Origin: CAYVUV01 sp964455095
GTDB taxonomy: Bacteria > Desulfobacterota > Binatia > HRBIN30 > CADEER01
Direction of reading: 5' to 3'
DNA length: 21,798 nt
NCBI GenBank assembly: GCA_964455095.1
Contig: CAYVUV010000245.1
Location: 1-21,798, forward strand
Below, piece after piece: positions 5,839 through 14,111 of this stretch. Below the pieces are notes generated by a model, which had not been told where the DNA came from, ran no database searches, and saw only the letters and a program-made list of their open reading frames with translations. The position numbers and the translations under genes are program-made. Numbering within the stretch: the stretch's first letter is position 1; every line of letters starts with the position of its first letter.

Positions 5839-7836
5839 ATGATTCGACGCCGCGCAGCTATTGCCCTCCTGCTTCCCATCGCCATGAGTCTCGCTGGCTG
5901 CGGGGGAGGCGACGACGACGGTGGCGGTGCCGCCGCCACGGCCACGGCGACAGTTGTCGCTGCGACGGCGACCGCGACGGCCACCGGGACGTCGACGCCG
6001 ACTTCGACGGTGACCCCGACCGCTACCTCCACGGCGACTGCGACGAGCACGCCGACGAGCACACCGACCACGGGGCCAGCGGTGGCAGCATATGCGGCGC
6101 AGGAGTGCGCCAGCGCCAAGCAGGCGGCTGCGGCTGCCTATTGCGAGGCCACGCTGGGGGCATGGGCGCTGTGGGAAACTTCCGCCGATGCCGGCGCGCG
6201 CGATGCGGCGATCGCCGCTGCCAGCAGTGCGCTCGGCTCGGCCTGGAGCGCAGCGGAACAAGCGGCACTGGCTGAGGGCGTCAACTGTTCCGATCAGGCA
6301 CTCAGCGCTGCGGGAGCCGCCGCGATCGTCGACCCACTGGTCGAGGGCATCGTCGACGACGTCAACGAAGGCATCGATTTGAACGACGACACCGAGGCAC
6401 ACTGCGGATGGGCCCTGTTGGCGGCGACGGCGCAACGGTGTGAAGCCGTGCTGTCAGCCGAGAGCCGCCACCTGCGCAACCTCGCCGGTGATTTCGACGA
6501 GAGCATCCTGAATGCTGAGAAGGCCGCCGCGGAGAGCGCGTTCGCGGCGGACTGGTCCGATACGATCGATGCCGGCTGCCCGACCACGGCAACGGAGGGT
6601 GCCATCGGCCAATCGGCCGATGCACTCGCGGCGCAGCTGGTGCTCAACACCATCGTTGCCCCCGGCGTGTCGTCGGAGGAAGCCACGACCATCTCTCCGA
6701 CCGGCACCACCGAGTACCTGGGCAAAGCGATCACGCCGATCTGCATGAACGGGTCGCCGTATCACTTCTTCGTCCGCCGCGGCTCGGTCAACAAGCTGGT
6801 CATGTACTACCAGGGCGGCGGCGCGTGCTGGGAGGGGCTCACCTGCTCGGTGCCGGTCTGCGACACCAACGTCGATCCGAACGGCGGCGACAATCCCAAC
6901 AACGCCTCGAGCGGCTTCGCCGACCGCAACAATCCCGCCAACCCCTTCCGCGACTGGAACGCGGTCTTCGTCGCCTACTGCGGCTGCGACATTCACTACG
7001 GCGATTCGGCCCAGGACTATCCAATCGGCGAGGGATCGATCCACGTCGAGCACCGCGGCTTTCACAATGCCCAGATCGCGGAGAAGTGGGCGCGCGAGCA
7101 CTTCATCAATCCGGAGGTCGTCTTCGTCACCGGTTCGAGCGCCGGGGCTTACGGCGCGTGGTTCAACGCGGTGCCGCTGCAGCGGGCCTGGCCCGCATCG
7201 GATTTCCACGTCCTCGCCGACGCCGGCAACGGCGTCATCACGCAGGAGTTTCTCGACGGCCCGTTCGCCAACTGGAACTTCGAGGCCAATCTGCCCACCG
7301 ACATCCCCGGCATTCGCGAGGCGCTCGAAAACGGCACCCGCATCCCCGGCTATACGAAGGCCGTGGCCGAGTACTTCCCGCGCACCAACTGGGCCCACTA
7401 CTCGACCGCCTACGACGGCGGCACCGGCGGGCAGACGGGTTTCTACAACATCATGCTCAACGACAATAACCCGATCGCGGGCCTGACCTGGTGGGATGCG
7501 AGCTGCGCCTTCAACTCGGTGATGCGCGACCAGGTGATCGCCACGGCCGCGGAGTTGCCGTCGAACTACCGCTACTACATCGGCACCGGCTCGCGGCACA
7601 CGATGTGGGGCAACAACAAAGTGTACGCGGACACCACGGGCGGGGTCCCGCCCATCGTCGACTGGGTGAACGCCATGCTCACCAGCCAGTCCGATGCGCC
7701 GAATCCGCAATGGACCAACGTCGAGTGCGAGAACTGCGGTCTGACGTTGTCCGGCGACCCGAAACCCTCGCCGTTGGAGCCGCCCTTCGCACAGGTCGGC
7801 GACAATGTCGTGATCCAGTGCCCGCCGGAAGATTGA
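5839..7836 (+). CDS. Pectinacetylesterase-family lipoprotein
   Basis: This is a 665-residue predicted lipoprotein. It has a signal peptide with lipobox LAGC (Cys 21), then a flexible Gly/Asp and Ala-Thr-Ser-Pro linker (22-80), an Ala-rich helical segment with Cys (about 81-285), and a C-terminal pectinacetylesterase/Notum-type serine esterase (about 290-660). The esterase shows the oxyanion block YYQGGGACWEG (about 323-333), the partner motif VFVAYCGCDIHYGD, the nucleophile GSSAGAYG (Ser about 434), Asp within HVLADAGNG (about 461) and His in GTGSRHTMWG (about 587). The triad is therefore complete. It probably deacetylates or deacylates an extracellular substrate; a polysaccharide is only the family default. 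The ATG at 5839 has AAGGAAAGGA upstream. The helical domain was not recognised. Confidence 0.88.
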   Translation: MIRRRAAIALLLPIAMSLAGCGGGDDDGGGAAATATATVVAATATATATGTSTPTSTVTPTATSTATATSTPTSTPTTGPAVAAYAAQECASAKQAAAAAYCEATLGAWALWETSADAGARDAAIAAASSALGSAWSAAEQAALAEGVNCSDQALSAAGAAAIVDPLVEGIVDDVNEGIDLNDDTEAHCGWALLAATAQRCEAVLSAESRHLRNLAGDFDESILNAEKAAAESAFAADWSDTIDAGCPTTATEGAIGQSADALAAQLVLNTIVAPGVSSEEATTISPTGTTEYLGKAITPICMNGSPYHFFVRRGSVNKLVMYYQGGGACWEGLTCSVPVCDTNVDPNGGDNPNNASSGFADRNNPANPFRDWNAVFVAYCGCDIHYGDSAQDYPIGEGSIHVEHRGFHNAQIAEKWAREHFINPEVVFVTGSSAGAYGAWFNAVPLQRAWPASDFHVLADAGNGVITQEFLDGPFANWNFEANLPTDIPGIREALENGTRIPGYTKAVAEYFPRTNWAHYSTAYDGGTGGQTGFYNIMLNDNNPIAGLTWWDASCAFNSVMRDQVIATAAELPSNYRYYIGTGSRHTMWGNNKVYADTTGGVPPIVDWVNAMLTSQSDAPNPQWTNVECENCGLTLSGDPKPSPLEPPFAQVGDNVVIQCPPED

Positions 7837-7837
7837 A

Positions 7838-7916
7838 GGGCGAAGTCGCGGCGGCCTTGAATTCGAGCCGGCATTGCCGCCGGGCCCGGGGGGCTCAGGG
7901 AGCCGCGACTTTCGCC
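7838..7916. terminator. Inverted repeat between convergent genes
   Basis: GGGCGAAGTCGCGG (7838-7851) pairs with CCGCGACTTTCGCC (7903-7916), with one extra T in the second arm and a loop of about 51 bases. The first arm immediately follows the esterase stop. The second arm lies in the last codons of the convergent cytochrome gene. It could fold in both transcripts and act as a bidirectional terminator, but there is no T tract and the loop is long. Confidence 0.35.
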
Positions 7917-10423
7917 TTGAACAGATCGGCATCGTTGCGGGTCACGTCGCCCGCGGCGTAACGCCCCTCCCAGCACAGGCTGTTGGCCGCATTCACCAGT
8001 TGCACCACGACCGTCGGGGCGAGAGCCTCCGTCGGCAATGCCGGGAGCTGCGCGCCGCCCGCCTTGACGATGATCTTGGCGCGGTCGCTCGCGTGCCCCT
8101 TCAGCAGGATCTGCTCGACGCCCTGCCCCGTGCCCGCGACGCTGCGGTACTTGTAGCCGCGATCGCCCAGGGCTCGCCAGGGTCCGGCACCCGCCGGCGC
8201 GCCGACGCTGAGCAAGCGCCCGCGGGCGTCGTATACGCACAACCCGTAGAGCGCATTCGCGAGCGGGTCGGCAAACTCGGCCTGACTGGTCGCCTGGCCG
8301 CGCACCCATTTCCACGACACGCTGCCGCGCCCCCCGGTGCCGTCGCGCTTGATCGACAGGCGGCTCACGGCGGCGCCGCGGCAGCCCGTGCGCGGCATCG
8401 TCCCGCAGTCGACCGGCGGAACCGGTGTCGGCGTCGCTCCCGTCACCGACGTCGGCGTCGGCGTCGCCACGTTGCCGCCGACCCCGACCGACACCGAGCC
8501 GAGGTTCGAGTTGGTCGAGCCGTCCCACGCCGCGAAGGTGAACGCGTCCTGGCCACTGAAGCCGGCGTCGGGGAAGTAGGTCGCGATACTGCCGCTCAAC
8601 CCGACGGTCCCGTGCGCGGACTGCGACACGATGCGCAACGTCAGCCCGTTGCCGTCCGCATCGCTGGCATGCAACGCGATCGCGACGGGTACGTCGACCG
8701 CCGTCGTCGCCAGCGCGTCGGTGACCACGGGCGCGCGGTTGGGATTGCGATCGTCGCTGTTCGGCCCCATGTGGCAGGCATAGCAACCGATCTGAAAGCC
8801 GCGCCAGAAGTACTTGGCACCGAGCTCCGTGTTCAAGCTGCGATCCGCCAGCGACCGCGACAGCACGGTGCCGCGGTAGTCGGCGCCGTGGCAGGCGCGG
8901 CAAGCAGAAACGCCGCCGTTGTCCGCGACATCTCTGTGCGCCTGGATCCATGCGCTGCCCAGCGGGTGCATGCCGTGCGGACCCCCGGTGACGGTGTTGG
9001 GCTGGCCGCCGTGGCACGTCGAGCACTCGGCGAGCGTGCCGACATGCCCCTGATGCTGGATACTTTGAATGTTGTCGTTGGCGTGCGCGGCGGGAAACTC
9101 CGCGTGGGTCGAGCCGTGGCAGGCTTCGCACTGCAAGCCGCCGTGGCCGGTCGAGAAGCGATACAGCGAGAACCCCGGCAGGGGCGTGTCCGGATTGGTA
9201 GCGAAGGTCGTGTCGATGGCCATGCGCGTCTGCCCCGAGGGCTCGAACACCGAGGTGAAGCGGATCTGCCCGTTGTTGTGCACCGCCGTGCCGGTGTGAC
9301 ACTGCTGGCAACCAGGCTCGTCGAACCAACCGGTGCGCCCCGGCATGCCCACGTTGCTCATCGCGCCGTGGCAGCTCTGGCACTGCATCGCCAGCGTTCC
9401 ATCCGCGGCCACCGCGGCGCCCATGGCACCGCGCAGACAGCGCGTGACCGAGCCGGGATGGCAGCGATAGCAGGCCGAGCGATTGTCGGTCGCGCCAAGG
9501 GGCACGCCGTTCGCCGGGTCGTTTACCGTCGCGTGCAGGCCGTGCAGCGCCTCGGTGAGCGGCTTGACGCCCGGCCGGCCACTGCCCGTCAAGGCCTCGG
9601 AGAGATGGCAGTTGGCGCACAGCACGGCCTGCCCGTCGCCCTGCACCGTGGCGAAGAGACCGGCCGGATTGTAGCCCCCCGCCGCCAGCGTCGTGTCGTA
9701 CGCCGGGTCACCGGCATTGCGCTCGTCGTGAAGGCGAATGATGTTGAGGCGGAAGTCGCGCTCCGGGTTGGGATCGTTGACCCACCCCGCCACCGGCCGC
9801 GCCGCCGGAGGCGAGCTCGACGAGTGGCACGTCCGGCAGTCCATTTCGTCGGAGACCGGGAGGACGATGTCCGTGGTCGCCAGCACGGCGCCACCGGCAT
9901 CGCGCGCGATCAGACGCATCATCGGGTAGTAATTCTTGTGCCCCGCATCGTCATAAGGCGTGATCGGGATTCCCTCGGCGATGAACCACGCATGCGCGGG
10001 ATCGAAGGTCATCGCCTGCGGCTGGTTGCCCGGCCCGGGCATGTCCTTACCGACCAACCCCTGTTCCGGACCGAGTGCCACACCAAAGAGATCCTGGACG
10101 TGCTGTGCGAAGTTCAGCTTGCCCTGCGACGTCGCGTTGATCGAGCCGGCAGGGTCAGCGACCGCCTGGTAGGTGACGGTGATGCCATTCGCAGCGGTTA
10201 CGAGATCGCCTTGCGGATCGACCAGCTGCGCGGCGATGGTGTTGTAGGGAGGAAGCAGCGAGAAGACCGAGAAATCGCCGTCGGTGCAGTGCATGCCCAG
10301 GTTGTTCCAGCCGACCAGTGTCCAGCCGGCGGCATTCGCCGGCGTGCAGCCGATCATCGCGCCGAGCAGCAACGCGACGACGCCCCCGGTGCTTCTGCAC
10401 AACTGTTTCCCGATGTTGTTCAT
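7895..10423 (-). CDS. Exported nine-haem cytochrome c with Ig-like and C-terminal beta domains
   Basis: This 842-residue protein carries nine CxxCH haem sites: CRTCH 196, CANCH 279, CYRCH 318, CQSCH 348, CQQCH 372, CEACH 432, CSTCH 467, CRACH 508 and CYACH 547. The N-terminus is a signal sequence (GVVALLLGAMIGC), either lipoprotein-type or cut after ANA. It is followed by a haem-free domain beginning GWTLVGWNNLGMHCTDGDFSVFSLLPPYN. After the haem core come an Ig/cadherin-like repeat (APVVTDALATTAVDVP to DAFTFAAWD, about 563-645), a Thr-Pro linker (654-670) and a C-terminal domain (about 675-842; SWKWVRGQATSQAEFADP, YGLCVYDARG, GYKYRSVAGTGQGVEQI). I recall this last domain from many exported Binatia proteins. 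Start 10423 has GAGAGGGG upstream; the longer frame lacks support. The likely role is periplasmic or surface electron transfer; partners are not in the window. Confidence 0.92.
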   Translation of the reverse strand: MNNIGKQLCRSTGGVVALLLGAMIGCTPANAAGWTLVGWNNLGMHCTDGDFSVFSLLPPYNTIAAQLVDPQGDLVTAANGITVTYQAVADPAGSINATSQGKLNFAQHVQDLFGVALGPEQGLVGKDMPGPGNQPQAMTFDPAHAWFIAEGIPITPYDDAGHKNYYPMMRLIARDAGGAVLATTDIVLPVSDEMDCRTCHSSSSPPAARPVAGWVNDPNPERDFRLNIIRLHDERNAGDPAYDTTLAAGGYNPAGLFATVQGDGQAVLCANCHLSEALTGSGRPGVKPLTEALHGLHATVNDPANGVPLGATDNRSACYRCHPGSVTRCLRGAMGAAVAADGTLAMQCQSCHGAMSNVGMPGRTGWFDEPGCQQCHTGTAVHNNGQIRFTSVFEPSGQTRMAIDTTFATNPDTPLPGFSLYRFSTGHGGLQCEACHGSTHAEFPAAHANDNIQSIQHQGHVGTLAECSTCHGGQPNTVTGGPHGMHPLGSAWIQAHRDVADNGGVSACRACHGADYRGTVLSRSLADRSLNTELGAKYFWRGFQIGCYACHMGPNSDDRNPNRAPVVTDALATTAVDVPVAIALHASDADGNGLTLRIVSQSAHGTVGLSGSIATYFPDAGFSGQDAFTFAAWDGSTNSNLGSVSVGVGGNVATPTPTSVTGATPTPVPPVDCGTMPRTGCRGAAVSRLSIKRDGTGGRGSVSWKWVRGQATSQAEFADPLANALYGLCVYDARGRLLSVGAPAGAGPWRALGDRGYKYRSVAGTGQGVEQILLKGHASDRAKIIVKAGGAQLPALPTEALAPTVVVQLVNAANSLCWEGRYAAGDVTRNDADLFKAKVAAP

Positions 10424-10918
10424 CTGCGGGCCCCTCTCGACGGCTCGGATCGCGCCTTCACGCCAGCTCTCGTTCAGGAGCCACCTCTGGCGTGCAATCA
10501 CACGGCCACCGCACCGCGCAGCCAATGCCCGGCAGATTTGGACCGCGCCAAACGAAAGCTTCCCATGGCTGCAGATCGAGGCCCCGGGCGTCCTCCGGAT
10601 CGTGGGAATATTTCACATTTCCGCGTCGCGCCTCCCACCCAAGCGGGCGGCAACTGGCACGACTGCGGCGCGCTCGGCCGGCCCCGCGAGACAATGAGCC
10701 GGGCTTGATCCCGGTATTAGTCCTTTTCGCTCTCGTGCGGATTGCAGCGACGACGTGCTGCATTACACTTACTGCAACCGAACTTCTGGCAGTGGTCAGC
10801 GGAGCATCCGACGACCGAACCCAGACATCGGGCGCGCCCTCCGGTCGCGTCAAGCCGTCGGCGACGCCCAGCCGAGCAACAACCTCCCAGGCGATGGGTG
10901 CGTCTGCGCGAGCGGGTC
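10424..10918. other. Intergenic region without a recognised gene
   Basis: This 495-bp space between divergent genes must hold the cytochrome and transglycosylase promoters. The only AT-rich stretch is around 10608-10625 (GAATATTTCACATTT), which could supply a minus-strand -10. No matching -35 at proper spacing was found. A TGGCAC at 10655 starts like a sigma-54 site but lacks the TTGC half at the right distance. The open frames crossing the region have no recognisable protein features. Confidence 0.5.
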
Positions 10919-11524
10919 ATGGTGACCGGCGTGTGCGTCGCGCTGGGATTGATTCACGCCTCTCCATTGTCCGTTGCCACCACCACCGTCCCGGTCTCGG
11001 AGACGGCGGCCCGACCGACGGCGCTCAGCGGCCTCTACGCGGCGCTGGCCGTCTGCAGCGCGGCGCTGCCTGAGCGGGAGCGCTGGCGCGTCGCGTGGGT
11101 GATCCACAGCGAGAGCCAACGACACGGATACGACCCGCTGTTCGTCGTCGCGCTCGCTGCGGTCGAGAGCGGGTGTTCCCCTACCGCACGCAGCCGACAC
11201 GGGGCCGTCGGCCTGATCCAGGTCAAGCCATCAACCGCCCGCGGCATGGCGGCGGCCGCGGGGTTGCCGTGGCTCGGCCCGCAGACGCTCACCGTGCCGG
11301 CCGTCAACGTCGGCCTCGGCTTGCGCTATCTCGTTCACCTCGAGAGCCAACTCGGCGATCCGTACGTCGCCATCGCGGCGTACAACCTCGGCCCGCGGCG
11401 CGCCGCCGCCATGACGCGCGCCACCGCGCGGCACACGCCGTACGTGCGCAAGGTCCTGCGTCGCTACGAAGCGCTCGTCAAGGCACACGCCCTCGCGCAG
11501 TCGTCGCGCAGCGGCATGTCCTGA
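10919..11524 (+). CDS. Lytic transglycosylase (SLT domain)
   Basis: This is a 201-residue exported SLT-type murein lytic transglycosylase. It cleaves the MurNAc-GlcNAc bond of peptidoglycan, forming 1,6-anhydro ends. The hydrophobic start MVTGVCVALGLIHASPLSVA serves as signal or anchor. The SLT core shows PLFVVALAAVESGCSPTARS (catalytic Glu about 83), HGAVGLIQVKPSTA, then LGLRYLVHL and YVAIAAYNLGPRR. These are the standard SLT motifs, with AVGLIQV where AxGLMQ(V/L) is usual. The frame is open upstream to 10742, but those residues are Arg/Pro-rich and unlike a protein N-terminus, so ATG 10919 is taken; its ribosome site is weak. It ends 10 bp from the convergent small membrane protein gene. 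Confidence 0.87.
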   Translation: MVTGVCVALGLIHASPLSVATTTVPVSETAARPTALSGLYAALAVCSAALPERERWRVAWVIHSESQRHGYDPLFVVALAAVESGCSPTARSRHGAVGLIQVKPSTARGMAAAAGLPWLGPQTLTVPAVNVGLGLRYLVHLESQLGDPYVAIAAYNLGPRRAAAMTRATARHTPYVRKVLRRYEALVKAHALAQSSRSGMS

Positions 11525-11534
11525 GATTCAGATC

Positions 11535-11780
11535 TTAGCTCAGCGATTCGCAGCGCGACGCGGCCCAGCTGCGCTCGGGACGGCGATGCGCGCGGGTGAG
11601 AATCAGACGCTGCCAGGCGGCCGGGCGGTGGGCAGAGCGGTCGGCGATCGCGAAGAGGATCAGGGCGGACACGGCAAGGGCCACGCCGAGGAATATCGCG
11701 GCTGGCGAGAAGGACATCGTCGGAGGGACGGCAACAGGGAAGGCTCCCAACGCGATGAACCAAAGAGACGCAGCGGTCAT
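11535..11780 (-). CDS. Small membrane protein, hypothetical
   Basis: This 81-residue protein was not recognised. It has two hydrophobic stretches, SLWFIALGAFPVAV (about 5-18) and PAAIFLGVALAVSALILFAIA (about 26-46), followed by a basic soluble tail (RRPERSWAAS). Evidence that it is a gene: minus-strand AGAGGAG eight bases before the ATG, a sensible two-helix layout, and placement in a gap otherwise without coding. It is convergent with the transglycosylase and divergent from the response regulator, sharing the 156-bp region that holds the AGTACT palindrome. A function cannot be given. Confidence 0.6.
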   Translation of the reverse strand: MTAASLWFIALGAFPVAVPPTMSFSPAAIFLGVALAVSALILFAIADRSAHRPAAWQRLILTRAHRRPERSWAASRCESLS

Positions 11781-11871
11781 TTCAAATCTCCTCTCTCGGT
11801 TCTCAAGATACGGCCAGAAAGCGGACCCGACAATTGGCTGCGGGGTTCATTTTTCGCAGGCCAAACGGCCT

Positions 11872-11885
11872 AGTACTGCAGTACT
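11872..11885. promoter_or_regulatory. Perfect 14-bp palindrome before response regulator
   Basis: AGTACTGCAGTACT is perfectly self-complementary and lies 51 bp before the regulator's ATG. It is directly preceded by a second small dyad, AGGCC-AAAC-GGCCT (11858-11871). The size and place fit a dimeric regulator's operator, perhaps for autoregulation by the LuxR-type protein encoded next to it or control of the divergent small membrane protein. Confidence 0.6.
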
Positions 11886-11936
11886 GGTTGAGCCACCGGC
11901 GTTGCCGCGCGCGCGCCTTCCGGGCATGCTCCGCTC

Positions 11937-12608
11937 ATGGCGCGCGACGCGGTGCAAGTGTTGATCGTCGACGATCACCCGGTCTTCCGCGACGGCTTGC
12001 GGCGCTGTCTGGAAGCGCGCAAGGACGTGCAGGTCATCGCGGCCGCCGGCGGGGCCGAGGAGTTGTGGGAGGCGATCCGGGCGCACGGTGAACCCCAGAT
12101 CGTGCTCATGGACATCGAGTTGCCGGGGCAGAGCGGCATCGAGCTGACCCAGGAACTGCGCGCGCGCTACCCCGACGTGCGCGTGCTCATGCTCACTGCG
12201 CACGCGGATTCCGAGCATGTCTTCGCCGCGCTCAAAGCGGGGGCGGTCGGCTATCTGCTGAAGAACGTCTCACCGGACGACATCCGCACCACCGTGCTGC
12301 GCGCCGCGGCGGGCGAGGCGATCCTCTCGGGCGAGATCGCCGGGCGCGTGCTGCGCGAGTTCGAGCGCGAACGGGCCGAGGAGCACGACCGCGCGCAACT
12401 CGACGCCCTGACCGCGCGCGAGGAGGAGATCCTCAAGCTGCTCGCCACCGGCGATTCGAATCGCGAGATCGCGCAGCGGCTTTTCATCAGCGAGCAGACG
12501 GTGAAGAACCACGTCGCATCGATCTTTCGCAAGTTGCACGTCAACGACCGCACCAAGGCCGCGCTGCTCGCCGTCAAGCTCGGCCTCGGCGTCGAGAAGG
12601 GGCGATGA
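11937..12608 (+). CDS. NarL/FixJ-family response regulator
   Basis: This 223-residue protein has a receiver domain (1-120) and a LuxR-type HTH (about 155-215). Receiver residues are complete: acidic pair DD 12-13 (VLIVDDHPVFRDGL), phospho-acceptor Asp 59 (VLMDIELPG), Thr 87 (MLTAHAD) and Lys 109 (YLLKNVSPDD). The output domain shows LTAREEEILKLLATGDSNREIAQRLFISEQTVKNHVASIFRKLHV, the classic GerE/LuxR motif. The stop codon overlaps the kinase start (ATGA at 12605), so the two are translationally coupled and form a two-component system. The signal and target genes are not evident. The 14-bp palindrome upstream is a candidate site for autoregulation. Confidence 0.95.
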   Translation: MARDAVQVLIVDDHPVFRDGLRRCLEARKDVQVIAAAGGAEELWEAIRAHGEPQIVLMDIELPGQSGIELTQELRARYPDVRVLMLTAHADSEHVFAALKAGAVGYLLKNVSPDDIRTTVLRAAAGEAILSGEIAGRVLREFERERAEEHDRAQLDALTAREEEILKLLATGDSNREIAQRLFISEQTVKNHVASIFRKLHVNDRTKAALLAVKLGLGVEKGR

Positions 12609-14086
12609 CCCCCTCGCAGCGCGCGGTCGTTCGCGCGCTGGTCATCGCCGCCGGCATCGCGGTCGGGCTCGCGGCGCTGTGCAGCTTCCGCCTCGCCGAT
12701 TGGCCGATCTACGTCGCCTTCGTCCTGCTCTCCACCGGGCTCTTCCTGCCCGGCATCGAGATCCTGCCGCGCATCCGGCTGGCGATCGCGGAGATGGCGG
12801 CGACCATCGGCTTCCTCTACATCGGCGGCCTGCCGATCATCGTCCTGCGCCTGATCTCGCCGCTGCTGGCGCGCTGGTTGCGGCGCACGTTGCCGCCGGC
12901 GTGGATGGACCGCCTGCCGCCGTCCTCCGCCTACCGCGAGCTGTTCTTCGACGCCATGACGACCAGCGGCGCCGCGCGCGACGGCATCATCGCGGAGTGG
13001 GCGACGTTCTCGCTCGGCCTCGCGGCCCGCTGGGGCGCCGCGGCGGCGCTGGCCGGCACGGGGCCGCCGATCACCGACGCCGCCGTGATCGTCGCCGCCG
13101 AGGTCTGCGGCTACGCGGCGTGGTGGGTGCTGTCGCAGCTGTCGATCTATCCGGAGCGCACGCTGATTCCCAGCTCGCTCACCGACCCCGAGGAGACGGC
13201 GTTCTCCGACATGACGCTCGTCGTCGTACTGGCGCTGACGCCGTTCGTCTTCCTGATCGCGTATGGCTACCGGCTGCACGGGTTGGCGGGCGCCGTCGGG
13301 TGGTCCGTCAGCACGCTTGGGCTGCATGCCATGTTGAAGCGGATGCACGAACGGCGGCTGCGCCTGGCGGAGCAGAATCGCCGCCTGGAGGCGCTCAACC
13401 GCGAGCTCGAGCACCGCGAGCGGCTGTCAGCGATCGGCAAGATGTCGTCCGTGGTCTCACACCAGATCCTGCAACAGCTCGGCGTCATCGGTATCTACGC
13501 CGACTTGATCCGCCATGCCGGCGACGAGGCCGAGGGCAATGCGCTACAGGACGCGCGCGACAACGCCGCCGCAATCGAAACGGCGCTGCGCGACGTCAAC
13601 CGCGTGCTCACCGACCTGCTCGTCTTCAGCCGCGATCTGCGCCTCAACCTCTACGCCCATCCGCTCGCTCACCTCGCCAACGAGGTCGTCGAGGAGTGCC
13701 GCGCCGAGGCGGAGCAACGCGGCGTGCGGCTGCGCGCGGACTGCGCGCAAACCGTCGAGGTGACGCTCGACAAGCTGAAGATCAAGCAGGCGCTGGCGAA
13801 CATCGTCCGCAACGCCATCGAGGCCTCACCCGCCGGCGGCAAGGTGGTGCTGAGCGCGCGCGTCGAGGGCGACGCGATCGCGCTCGACGTCGCCGATCAG
13901 GGACCGGGCGTGCCCGAGCAGGACCGCGAAGCGGTGTTCACGCCGTTCTTCACCACCAAGGAAAACGGCAGCGGCCTCGGCCTGGCCATCGCGCGCGCCT
14001 TCGTTGAAGCACACGGCGGGCGGCTGTGGGTCGAACCGGCGCAGCCGCGCGGGGCGGTGTTCAAGCTGCGGCTGCCGGCAGGGTGA
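12605..14086 (+). CDS. Membrane sensor histidine kinase
   Basis: This is a 493-residue inner-membrane kinase. Residues 1-245 hold about six to seven hydrophobic helices and no extracytoplasmic sensor loop of note; the input is probably within or near the membrane. A short coiled coil (MHERRLRLAEQNRRLEALNRELEHRERL, about 247-274) leads to a His-containing dimerisation segment SSVVSHQILQQLG (His about 286). HATPase motifs follow: N-box IVRNAIEAS (Asn about 403), G1 ADQGPGVP, F-box VFTPFFTTK, and G2 GSGLGLAIARAF. The ATPase half looks fully active and NtrB-like. The H-box is odd: the His is followed by Gln, not Glu/Asp, and the usual Asn-Pro is absent. It is coupled to the NarL-type regulator by a 4-base overlap. 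Confidence 0.92.
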   Translation: MTPSQRAVVRALVIAAGIAVGLAALCSFRLADWPIYVAFVLLSTGLFLPGIEILPRIRLAIAEMAATIGFLYIGGLPIIVLRLISPLLARWLRRTLPPAWMDRLPPSSAYRELFFDAMTTSGAARDGIIAEWATFSLGLAARWGAAAALAGTGPPITDAAVIVAAEVCGYAAWWVLSQLSIYPERTLIPSSLTDPEETAFSDMTLVVVLALTPFVFLIAYGYRLHGLAGAVGWSVSTLGLHAMLKRMHERRLRLAEQNRRLEALNRELEHRERLSAIGKMSSVVSHQILQQLGVIGIYADLIRHAGDEAEGNALQDARDNAAAIETALRDVNRVLTDLLVFSRDLRLNLYAHPLAHLANEVVEECRAEAEQRGVRLRADCAQTVEVTLDKLKIKQALANIVRNAIEASPAGGKVVLSARVEGDAIALDVADQGPGVPEQDREAVFTPFFTTKENGSGLGLAIARAFVEAHGGRLWVEPAQPRGAVFKLRLPAG

Positions 14087-14111
14087 GTGTGCCGTGCGCC
14101 CTACCACAGGC

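Noticed and set aside
10655..10672. TGGCAC start of a possible sigma-54 promoter
   Set aside because: The -12 TTGC half is not present at the required spacing.
7874..10708. Long plus-strand open frame opposite the cytochrome gene
   Set aside because: Arg-rich composition with no domain, and antisense to nine in-frame haem motifs; a GC-driven shadow.
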